From Gilvimarinus agarilyticus (lineage in GTDB: Bacteria > Pseudomonadota > Gammaproteobacteria > Pseudomonadales > Cellvibrionaceae), in contig NZ_JXCJ01000001.1 of the NCBI RefSeq assembly GCF_000832015.1, positions 3,415,087 to 3,453,986 of the forward strand: DNA of 38,900 bases, read 5' to 3'. The translations under genes and the position numbers were made by a program. The notes under the pieces are model-generated. The model made no database searches. It had not been told where the DNA came from and saw nothing but the letters and a program-made list of their open reading frames with translations. Below are positions 18,601 through 22,726 of this stretch, in pieces (position 1 is the stretch's first letter; each line of letters opens with the position of its first letter).

Positions 18601-20553
18601 ACCCGGGCTTGGTTGCGGTGCAATACTGGTATCAATCGAGGTTTGACCACCATCGGGGTCACGCCCCGTCAGCTGACCGTTAATCACCAAGTCGGGGTCA
18701 CTGGCGTCCTCGGTCACCACGCCGCGATCGCCGCCGGTAAATATCGGCGTATCATCGGTACCCGTAATTTGAATGGTGATAACGTGATCCGCAGTAGCGC
18801 CGTTGCTATCGGTCACTTGCACAAGGTAATCGAGGGTTAACCCCGCCCCTTGAGGTAAAAAGTCAAAGGTTGTTACGCCACTGTTGAACTGCCAGCTTAA
18901 CGTTCCGGTTTGCGCACTCGCGGCGATAATATCACCCGCATCGACACTCAGCATCGCCAGCAATTGGGCGTTTGTCAGGGTGTCGGTCGGGCCGTTCGAG
19001 CTCACCGATAAAACGGTGGGCGCTACGGTATCCAGCAGGTCTACGTCAGCTACGCTCAGCGTGCCAACGGCCGACAAGCTGGCATTGGTTTCATTCAGGC
19101 TGGCGCTATCACGATCGCCTGCGGCCACGGAAATCACCGGCACATCATTGACGCCCGTGATGGTAACGACAACATCGTGGGTGGTGCCATCTACGGCGCT
19201 AACCGTATGAGTTTCACTAATGCTCTGCCCTTGCGCCAGATATTGCACATCGGCATTGGCCACCTGGTAATCCCACGCCCCCTCAGCGGTAATGCTAAGT
19301 ACCCCCAAAGCGCCGGTACCCGCCACTGCGTTGCCCGGCACAAAAAAGGCCTCGCCCTCATCGGCATCTTCAATGTCCAGCTTGCCATTGTCGCGCAACA
19401 GCGGGTCATCGCTGTCCTCAATTACCTCACCGGTGTCATCACCGTTGAATATCGGCGTATCCTCAACGGGAGTGACCTCGATATAAACCACAGCCTCGGT
19501 GGTACCGCCCTGACCGTCGTCTACCAAAACCGTAAATTGATCGTTGCCCACATAATCGGGGCCAGGCTCATAAGTAAAAGCGCCGGTATTGGGGTCAATA
19601 CTGGCCTGACCGTTCGCAGGAGGGGTTAATATCCTGTAGCTAAGCGTGTCGCCGTCGACATCGCTGGCCTCCAGCTGACCGTCGATCGCGGTGTCTTCCG
19701 GGGTCGTTAAATACTGATCGATCGCCTCCGGCGGGTCATTAACCGGCGTGACCTCAATGTAGGTGGTTTCGGTAACGGTGTAGCGACCGTCGGAGAGCTC
19801 GACCACAAATTTATCGTCGCCGTTGTAGTCCTCATCAGGCGTATATACAAACGCTCCGCTCACCGGGTCAAGTTCTACAGTGCCGTGCTCCGGCCCACTC
19901 ACCACGGTGTAACTCAGGGGCGCGCCCTCGGGGTCGTAACCGGGGATCCCCCCGGGAAGAGGAACATCTTCAGGCGTAGTGAGGTATTGATCGGCCGTTT
20001 GCGGCGGAAAGTTAGGCACCGGTGGTGGGTTCGGCGGAACCGGTGGTTGCGGCGGTAAAGGCGGTATAGGGCCGTCTTCATCCTCTACTCGTCCGCCGAG
20101 GGTATAAGGCGGCTCTGGGCGCTCGGGCACCTGACTGCCATCAAGCCCTGGCGGCGTCAGCTCCTCGCCAACGCGCTTTAGGTTAACCGAGTAATGACGG
20201 CCTTGTGAGAGCGGTACATCAGCTTCATCGGGATCGGTGGCTGGAGGATTTGCCGACTCAGAGGAATCAAACGTCTCTGGGGCGGTGTCCGTGGTCTCAA
20301 GCTCAGCCACTGCGGCCTCGTCGGCACTAACCGATGACCACAAATCGGCATTCAGTAGCAGTTGCTGTGGCCCGTCGAGTGTTAACGGCTGGGCATCGCC
20401 AAAATCGATACTAATGCGAGCGCCACGCTCAACAACCACGCGCTCGCCCGGTAACAGAGTGTCTCCTTCGGCTAGATTACGCACCACTCCCTCGGGCGTT
20501 CTGGCCCACGCGCGTCCTTCAATCTCGACAACTACCGCACTTAGCTCACTCAT
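6655..20553 (-). CDS. Giant type I secreted adhesin, 4,632 residues, with retention module and VCBS/cadherin/Ig repeats
   Basis: Residues 1-72 are a retention module (GRAWARTPEG, GERVVVERGARISIDFGDA, NADLW), followed by an acidic linker. A GRHYSVNLKRVG segment at 118-129 matches the GGHSFVRVERI stretch of the sister adhesin, but no AAG site precedes it. A proline-rich linker fills 161-184. Two cadherin-like domains (about 186-370) follow. Next come seven VCBS-type pairs carrying NADVQYLAEG and LLAMLSVDAGDII motifs, interrupted by He_PIG-cadherin-cadherin-like blocks. Six ~210-residue two-domain units follow, then a fourth He_PIG-cadherin block with two more cadherin-like domains. The C-terminal ~100 residues are acidic (FADLLEDDDEDLSQWLP) with no RTX nonapeptides. 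DPDGD and DDGQGG loops suggest calcium binding. Only two cysteines occur (3584, 3672). ATG 20553 has an AAGGG-type ribosome site. Likely role: cell-surface fibril for adhesion or biofilm formation; the ligand is unknown. Confidence 0.92.
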   Translation of the reverse strand: MSELSAVVVEIEGRAWARTPEGVVRNLAEGDTLLPGERVVVERGARISIDFGDAQPLTLDGPQQLLLNADLWSSVSADEAAVAELETTDTAPETFDSSESANPPATDPDEADVPLSQGRHYSVNLKRVGEELTPPGLDGSQVPERPEPPYTLGGRVEDEDGPIPPLPPQPPVPPNPPPVPNFPPQTADQYLTTPEDVPLPGGIPGYDPEGAPLSYTVVSGPEHGTVELDPVSGAFVYTPDEDYNGDDKFVVELSDGRYTVTETTYIEVTPVNDPPEAIDQYLTTPEDTAIDGQLEASDVDGDTLSYRILTPPANGQASIDPNTGAFTYEPGPDYVGNDQFTVLVDDGQGGTTEAVVYIEVTPVEDTPIFNGDDTGEVIEDSDDPLLRDNGKLDIEDADEGEAFFVPGNAVAGTGALGVLSITAEGAWDYQVANADVQYLAQGQSISETHTVSAVDGTTHDVVVTITGVNDVPVISVAAGDRDSASLNETNASLSAVGTLSVADVDLLDTVAPTVLSVSSNGPTDTLTNAQLLAMLSVDAGDIIAASAQTGTLSWQFNSGVTTFDFLPQGAGLTLDYLVQVTDSNGATADHVITIQITGTDDTPIFTGGDRGVVTEDASDPDLVINGQLTGRDPDGGQTSIDTSIAPQPSPGALGSFTIASDGVWTYTIANADVQYLAQNELRTEFFIVTTADGTEHPITLVIRGTNDAPEISVVGRDKDTVILVEGDAALNSNGTLTATDIDVRDVGSVAVTGVTFNLPINVDPDVFLAMFSVDAGSVIASGVTDGVINWAFDSGSETFDALPGGARLRLQYTVELTDSRGATDQHVVNINIIGTNDKPVFTGGDTGAVTEDVAVDTAADTLNYSDQLTGFDVDYGQAQIDTSIPPAPFGTVHGSLTIQANGVWDYQVDNAVVQYLSAREVTQDIFNVTTVDGAVHAIVVDITGTNDLPVISVSLGDSDAEALVETDSPLTTNGTLSVTDIDLSDTVAPAVSAVVVNSGDANGLSSAQLMAMMSVDTSDIIASGGDGGVINWQFNSNSQTFDYLNDGESLELAYTLGVIDSAGGRDQHVVTITINGSNDTPASITLADQSSLDSAIISLDVSANFSDLDNTDVLSFSATGLPAGLSIDPATGVISGIIDHSASTTSPYSVTVNATDGLASTAQTFTWTVANPAPDFILETSGMDDDTYAFSAYENTPTGTIVGRVRGFDIDGDTPLQYRIVGDDFGLFELDASSGAIRLLQTIDDPELGLYTLSIEVDDLEGGTDTGVVNIELLNINDPPVALDDQFITDEDTALTGVNVPPATDVDSAVDANGYALVRDVSAGVLTFNADGSFSFDPSGAFDDLAAGESTSVTFTYTATDTEPDINGNTVISNVATITIEVTGINDIPTFSGDDTGAVVEDSAPLQLRASGDLQVVDLDNGESQIDTSIAPIGTGVLGSLSIDANGAWQYQVANADVQYLAVGETRDDVFTVTSVDGTTHDITVTIAGVNDTPEITVATGDSDTAAIDETETTAPLTAAGTLSVSDVDLLDTVAPSVTSVSVSSGDPGTLNAATLLAMLSVDTGDVISSGSASGQIQWEFSGAYDAFDYLGVGQTLELTYQVQATDNPGASTAHPVVITITGTNDTPTITTALPDQTSEDAELIAGVDVSVGFSDIDTGDVLSFSASGLPQGLSIDANTGVISGTIEHSQSVQSPFTVDVTATDASGASVTQSFDWVVGNPAPDFINETSGNDDDTYAFSADENSTAGTIIGTLRASDPDGDAPLTYTLISDDFGLFSVDAATGAIRLRQTIDDAELGSYTLTVTVDDGEGGLDTGTVNIDLLNVNDPPVALDANFVVDEDSSLAGVSVPPATDVDSAVDQSGYLLVDDVSEGMLTFNADGSFTFNTNGDFDDLAAGDTRSVTFTYTATDTVSDVGGNPVISAPATVTIEVVGLNDTPTFGGDDTGGVVEDASPVTLTATGTLLVNDPDTGESTIDTSIAPQPSAGALGSLAINSDGSWTYSLANADVQYLAEGETRPESFVVTSFDGTGHTIDITITGTNDAPTISVEAGDSDTADLVEADAGLTASGTLTANDVDIVDVASVAVTAVEPSFSSNIDDSVFLAMLDVSAGNIIASGSTSGGFTWSFDSGSEDFTEIPEGVTIELRYTVTVTDSEGAIGEHPVTISITGTDDKPVFTGGDRGAVIEDVDVDVPTQTLQASDQLTGFDPDFSQSEMDPGSVMPLNNVRGSLTITSTGLWNYEVANADVQYLAEGQVAIDIFQVATIAGDTHQIAVRITGANDAPVISVEAGDSDAGVVAETDTTIATSGTLSVTDVDVRDTVSPSVLSVAVTAGDAGGISNAALLAMFSVAPANAISSSSDTGDIQWSFASNGESFDYLADGQTLQLSYEVAATDSQSASDTHTVTIDITGTNDTPVVTPVVLPDQTNEDAQTIINVATAVGFDDIDTGDSLSFSAINLPSGLSIDPGTGVISGTLTADASVGSPYTVEVVATDVAGANVSQFFTWTVTNPAPDFVNETTGTDNDTYEFEVYEGVVQGTAIVAADDPDGDVLSYSIVYGNDDGLFAMDAATGEMSVTRAIDDPDLGVRQLIVRADDGQGGVDLGRVQVTLINVNDPPIVYPDSVQVNEDSTLNDRVPQATDVDSALDPTGFILQQDVSAGVLSFSADGSYLFDTNGEFESLRQGQSTTVTFTYITTDTATDFDGNTVYSDPATITIEVLGVNDTPTFSGDDSTAVVEDQDDPTISASGTLQVTDIDDSESVIDASRMPTPSGGALGSLTINAAGDWTYTVANSDVQFLAEGEVLTETHTVYSVDGTPHDIDITITGENDAPDITVGPNDRASASRTETDSALSVGGTLSVADVDLADTVAASVSAVTVHSGNSNNMSSAVLLAMMSVNADDVIAAGAGNGAINWQFLSADDAFDYLGDGDLLQLDYTVTATDAQGATDDQNIRININGTNDAPNVYEDFVVTDEDHAISGQVPAADDVDGNVVSYTTAGGPSLPAGLLTFNADGSYTVNPVGSYDYLALGDSTEFVFTYRAVDDDGGASDFSQVTVTINGVDDAPVVNAGSGTVREDVLLSDAGTLNAYDVDNPDLEFIADTYISDYGTLTVNSDGSWNYQLNQNEIVDAIALGDVHTETYTVALNGDGRDETPLDNNLSTTISINILGTNDAPEVPDLAFYVAENGVLSEGVSATDIDGTISGFALVDDTLEGQLSFDAANGGFMFNPNGDFDDLAAGEQRDVTFTYSAVDNNGAVATRGTVTITVVGVDNPPVVQGSSAEITEDAASDTVSGKLVATDVDDPTLAFGPTGSGQTLQGTYGSVVVAADGSWTYTLDNAAQATDELDLGDKVTDVFAVELSSGDGTTAPLTINITGSNDAPILTQEQISYSVNEEDLLSNQSLSPATDVDADDSIAGYVLLDDSEFSPGSLIFNTDGTFSVDPGFQFDDLEDGETGQATFTYRAFDSHGAGSQVGSVTITVEGFSDGEGDDNYAEIIEVNVPSSVSGGPLDNYTPGQYDDGLGYGTLTVNSDGTWSYELDPTAADPLAPGDEVVVNIPSGNGGDDVTIKIIGTNDIPVVYDIPCNQMETGENSVITGTVPDGFDVDGSVVGYSLVDSSGLQGGTITFSKDGTFVFDPGTAFDPLDEGDEQQISFTYQGIDNNGAVSNTASVCITIIGEDDPPRVTTGYGQVIEDDPASNLATGQLSLDDVDEDDSVSGSVTFLPQTRTVGVYGTFNIDSNGNWVYRLDNTDPDTDALNLDEQVSETFTVDVSNGSSTTVTIDITGANDVPVIDSSDSNFFVTLDEDHLYNGTLPLATDVDSNGVIVSYVQQGGLIYVADGTSAPGELTFFADGSYTFDPRGAYDYLPEGTSVDVSFTYRAEDNDSGVSAPATVTLTITGIDDLPVITTASATITEDDANPAASGQLSASDPDDGDDITFTAGTYTGTYGSVTLQADGSWEYNLAPNAQELQAGDNVTDSVTVDLSDGESTTVNITIKGINDVPTAADSDATVDEDSTLNARIPEATDVDGDVVAYRLVDGSFSGPGTIKFNSDGSYSYDPGDNFQALDEGDTEQVTFQYIAQDNSDGISDPITVTINVTGVNDAPTSSSIASQSSEESEVVSLDVSGSFDDIDADNVFTYTASGLPPSLSIDSNGVISGTLDADAAAGSVYSVTVTATDSGGEATSQSFSWTITNPAPDFVAETSGSDDDTYAFSLDEGTPSGTEVGVVSAVDPDGDTLTYTITAGNSAGWFAIDAATGAISLTTDVDDAQIGRYTLSVYADDGQGGSDTATVNIDLLNVNDPPVVTGNAIAVDEESTNTPLGIAAATDADGDGLTVTVTGVPDVGEVTLANGTLLAVNDTFSAVELTGLLYNAPDELAADYMGSFDFSVDDGQGEANSVQSASVDITVSAINDAPVAVDDVVDYVPSNSTGVVIDVLANDTDAENDDLTVISAVAESGTVTVNADGTLNYVPASGFIGTDNIVYQINDTQGAADTGNVTVNVYSGINPGTASAKPEAAAFAAQEFSDDDVFEWQLGGSSANDQPAAGEFTSSSARLAFADLLEDDDEDLSQWLPTAQEPADTSVSPAMLGGAAPAEDASAPYSAGTDPAIYSADTDASEFLTNHTQANIDL
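8250..11670 (-). repeat. Six-copy array of ~210-residue cadherin-like plus VCBS-like units
   Basis: Cadherin-like segments with ATDVDG-type motifs recur near 11650, 11000, 10390, 9790, 9150 and 8510, so the period is about 600-650 bases. Each is paired with a shorter VCBS-like domain carrying YGTLTVNSDGSWNY-type motifs. The array ends at the fourth He_PIG domain near 8250. The fourth unit contains both cysteines of the protein. Confidence 0.75.
11670..19470 (-). repeat. Seven-copy VCBS-pair array with three inserted He_PIG-cadherin blocks
   Basis: The LLAM-SVDA motif recurs near 18950, 18240, 17515, 15880, 14235, 13510 and 11870, and NADVQYLA-type motifs recur near 19240, 18530, 17810, 16180, 14520, 13800 and 12160. 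Successive LLAM spacings are about 710, 725, 1635, 1645, 725 and 1640 bases. The short spacing is one VCBS pair of about 240 residues. The long spacing adds a He_PIG domain, a cadherin domain and a cadherin-like domain, bringing the unit to about 545 residues. Copies are clearly diverged at DNA level, pointing to old duplications. Confidence 0.8.
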
Positions 20554-20569
20554 AGATAATCCCTTCTAA

Positions 20570-20592
20570 GGCTTTCAAGTACTCTGAAAGCC
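20570..20592 (-). promoter_or_regulatory. Inverted repeat in the 5' leader of the giant adhesin gene
   Basis: Arms GGCTTTCA (20570-20577) and TGAAAGCC (20585-20592) pair perfectly around a seven-base loop, immediately upstream of the AGAAGGGA ribosome-binding region. In the transcript this would be a hairpin about 16 bases before the start codon. It could affect translation, or as DNA serve as an operator. Neither is shown by the sequence alone. Confidence 0.5.
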
Positions 20593-20656
20593 AAAACCAC
20601 CGGCAAAAGCAGACTAATGCGCCAAAAACTCTTCACCCAAGAAGTCTTCAGGCACA

Positions 20657-20684
20657 CTTATACAAACAATAATATTAATACCAA
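20657..20684 (-). promoter_or_regulatory. Predicted sigma-70 promoter for the giant adhesin gene
   Basis: On the minus strand TTGGTA (20679-20684) and TATAAG (20657-20662) are separated by 16 bases in an AT-rich stretch within the 167-base gap after the LuxR-type gene. Each box matches four or five of six consensus positions. This would allow adhesin expression independent of the upstream export genes. Confidence 0.5.
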
Positions 20685-20720
20685 ACAAGGGATTTAGCGA
20701 ACCCGAGGCACGCTCGTAAG

Positions 20721-21308
20721 CTAGACGTCGTCACGGTTAATTAGCAGTGCCAGCTGCATTCGGTCACGAACCCCAAGCTTGTCAAAGCAGTTTCCCAAGT
20801 GCGCCTTAACCGTACGCTCAGTAATGTTAAGCTCGCGCGCCACCTCTTTGTTGGTTTTACCTCGGGCAACCGCTAATGCCACCATTCGCTCGCGCATGCT
20901 TAACTGCTCACCCACGGCAGGGCGGGGCTTAGCTGGGGCAGAAACCTTCAACAATTCACTCAACAAATGTTTACCTAACCAAATACCATCGTACTCCACG
21001 GCATTTTTTACCTGCCGCAGTAACTCGGGGGCTGCGAGCGCATGCACATAACCGCTCGCGCCCAACCCAATAATAGTACGGGCCTCGGCAGCGGTTTCGT
21101 TGAGGGTCATGGCGATAACCTTAGCTCCGGCGGCCAGCGCCACACGAAAATGCTCGCGCCAAGGGCCACTCATCACCACCCAGACCAGCGAGTGCTCATC
21201 TAGGGTCAAATCGGCAGGCGAGTAATCTAAACACACTTTGGCATCGGCCAAGGCCACAGCCCAACGCGCGGAGTTTACTTCTGATGTAGAAACGAATATT
21301 GACTGCAT
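20721..21308 (-). CDS. LuxR/NarL-family transcriptional regulator with degenerate receiver domain
   Basis: The 195-residue protein has a receiver-like N-terminal fold (about 1-125) and a LuxR-type helix-turn-helix (about 136-190; KTNKEVARELNITERTVKAHL). The receiver lacks the usual acidic pair near its start. The strand that should carry the phosphorylated Asp reads LVWVVMSG, and the conserved Lys region reads GASGYVHAL, so phosphorylation is unlikely. This recalls the VpsT/CsgD group of biofilm regulators, some of which sense cyclic-di-GMP. Here the equivalent W-motif region reads IWLGKHLL rather than the VpsT-type W[FLM][TS]R, so cyclic-di-GMP binding is doubtful. The ATG overlaps the upstream stop as TAATG, so the gene belongs to the export operon. 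Its likely target is the adhesin or export promoters of this locus (inference). Confidence 0.88.
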   Translation of the reverse strand: MQSIFVSTSEVNSARWAVALADAKVCLDYSPADLTLDEHSLVWVVMSGPWREHFRVALAAGAKVIAMTLNETAAEARTIIGLGASGYVHALAAPELLRQVKNAVEYDGIWLGKHLLSELLKVSAPAKPRPAVGEQLSMRERMVALAVARGKTNKEVARELNITERTVKAHLGNCFDKLGVRDRMQLALLINRDDV

Positions 21309-22726
21309 TATCGCTCTGTTAAGGCGTTTTGTTTGGCCCGAAGAATGGGCTTTAAAAGATACGCTAACACGGTTTTTTTACCGGTAATGATATCCACCTG
21401 CGCCGTCATACCCGGAATAATCGGCAGCGCCTGATCAAACCCCGACTCGCGAGTTCTTACCCGCACCAAGTAATAGGTTTGATCTTGCTCGTCGGTGATC
21501 GTGTCGGCACTGATATGTTCAAGGTCACCAGATAGCCCACCGTAAACCGTAAAATCATAGGCCGTCAGCTTTACCATAGCGGGCTGGCCCGGGCGTAAAA
21601 ACGCAATATCTTTGGGCGGGATCTTGGCTTCAATCAATAACTGGTCATCCAGCGGTGTCATCTCGAGCACTTCACTGCCAGGCTGAACCACGCCCCCTTC
21701 GGTGTTGATAAACAACCGCTGTACGGTACCTCGTACTGGTGCACGAATATCAGCATACTTTACTCTATCGGCCAACCCGGTGCTTGTCTCTGACAGGCTC
21801 GACAATTTACCCAGTGTTTCTGATAGTTGACTGCGCCACTCGTTTTTAGCCACCAGGCGCACTTCTTGGAGTTTGTTTTGCGCCTCTAATATAGCCGATT
21901 GAATGCGCGCTTTTTGCGCTGTAGCCTGATCCATTTCGCCCTTGGCATTAGAGGCGTCGCGCTCTAATCGTAAAATCTCCACCTCCGAGATTGCACCGCT
22001 ACCCAACAGGGGCCGAGTGACCTGTAGCTCCTGACTCGACAGCTCATACGCTCTTGAAGCCTGAATTAACCGCGCTTCAACTTCATTTAACTCTTCGCGT
22101 CGCTGCGTCAATTGTTGGCGTGCCTGAGATAACTTTTGCTCTAACTCATTGAGGTTGGATTGATACAGCACTGTCTCATTGGCCACCACCCGTGGCTCGC
22201 TCTCGCTCACGGCTTCCGGGATTTCCAGCGGCGAATCTTCAACCAACGCTTGCAACCGGGCAGCGCGAGCTTGCAGGGCCGCGTATTGCGCTTGGTTTTC
22301 CCGAAACGTCGAGATAAACCGGGTCGGATCAATCCGCATCAGTAACGCGCCCTGCTCGACCACCTGTCCCTCTTTCACTAAGATTTCTTCGACCACACCG
22401 CCGTCAAAAGACTGGACGATTTGCGTGTGACTCGACGGAATGACCTTGCCCTGCCCCCTTGCAACCTCATCAATTTGCGCAAAACCAGCCCATACCACGA
22501 GTGCCGCTACGATTAACAGCATGCTGTATAGCAAGCCTCGCGCGCGCAGAGGTGCCTGCTGAATACGCGCCCAATCCGCGTCTTCCACCCAATCTTTAGA
22601 GTGTGATTGCGAAGGCGACATCCAGCGGTTCCACACCTTATCAACCAACTTGCCAAAAGGTTGGCCGAGGCGTGTAATCCAGCGGCCAATACGGCTAAAG
22701 TGCTTTTGCTCTCGGGTTTGGCTCAT
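21308..22726 (-). CDS. HlyD/LapC-type periplasmic adaptor of the type I secretion system
   Basis: The 472-residue membrane-fusion protein has a cytoplasmic N-terminal tail and one transmembrane helix at about 72-92 (YSMLLIVAALVVWAGF). A lipoyl/barrel-sandwich half follows (VIPSSHTQIVQSFDGGVVEEI read as overlapping segments at about 105-135). A long alpha-helical hairpin spans about 160-310, and the second beta half (RAPVRGTVQRLFINTEGGVV) ends in the HlyD C-terminal region (about 340-450). It links the inner-membrane ABC exporter to the TolC-like channel. Length and layout are normal for the family. Its ATG overlaps the exporter stop codon and its stop overlaps the regulator start, so all three are probably translationally coupled. 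It corresponds to LapC of Pseudomonas. Confidence 0.93.
   Translation of the reverse strand: MSQTREQKHFSRIGRWITRLGQPFGKLVDKVWNRWMSPSQSHSKDWVEDADWARIQQAPLRARGLLYSMLLIVAALVVWAGFAQIDEVARGQGKVIPSSHTQIVQSFDGGVVEEILVKEGQVVEQGALLMRIDPTRFISTFRENQAQYAALQARAARLQALVEDSPLEIPEAVSESEPRVVANETVLYQSNLNELEQKLSQARQQLTQRREELNEVEARLIQASRAYELSSQELQVTRPLLGSGAISEVEILRLERDASNAKGEMDQATAQKARIQSAILEAQNKLQEVRLVAKNEWRSQLSETLGKLSSLSETSTGLADRVKYADIRAPVRGTVQRLFINTEGGVVQPGSEVLEMTPLDDQLLIEAKIPPKDIAFLRPGQPAMVKLTAYDFTVYGGLSGDLEHISADTITDEQDQTYYLVRVRTRESGFDQALPIIPGMTAQVDIITGKKTVLAYLLKPILRAKQNALTER

Noticed and set aside
8250-19470. Apparent direct repeats resembling a CRISPR or satellite array
   Set aside because: The repetition is at protein-domain level with periods of hundreds of bases and heavy divergence. 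There are no short identical repeats with unique spacers.
20308-20319. EAAV at residues 79-82 of the giant adhesin as a LapG site
   Set aside because: It lacks the T/P/A at the first position and aligns with the end of the retention module rather than with the PAAG linker of the sister protein. Kept only as a weak alternative.
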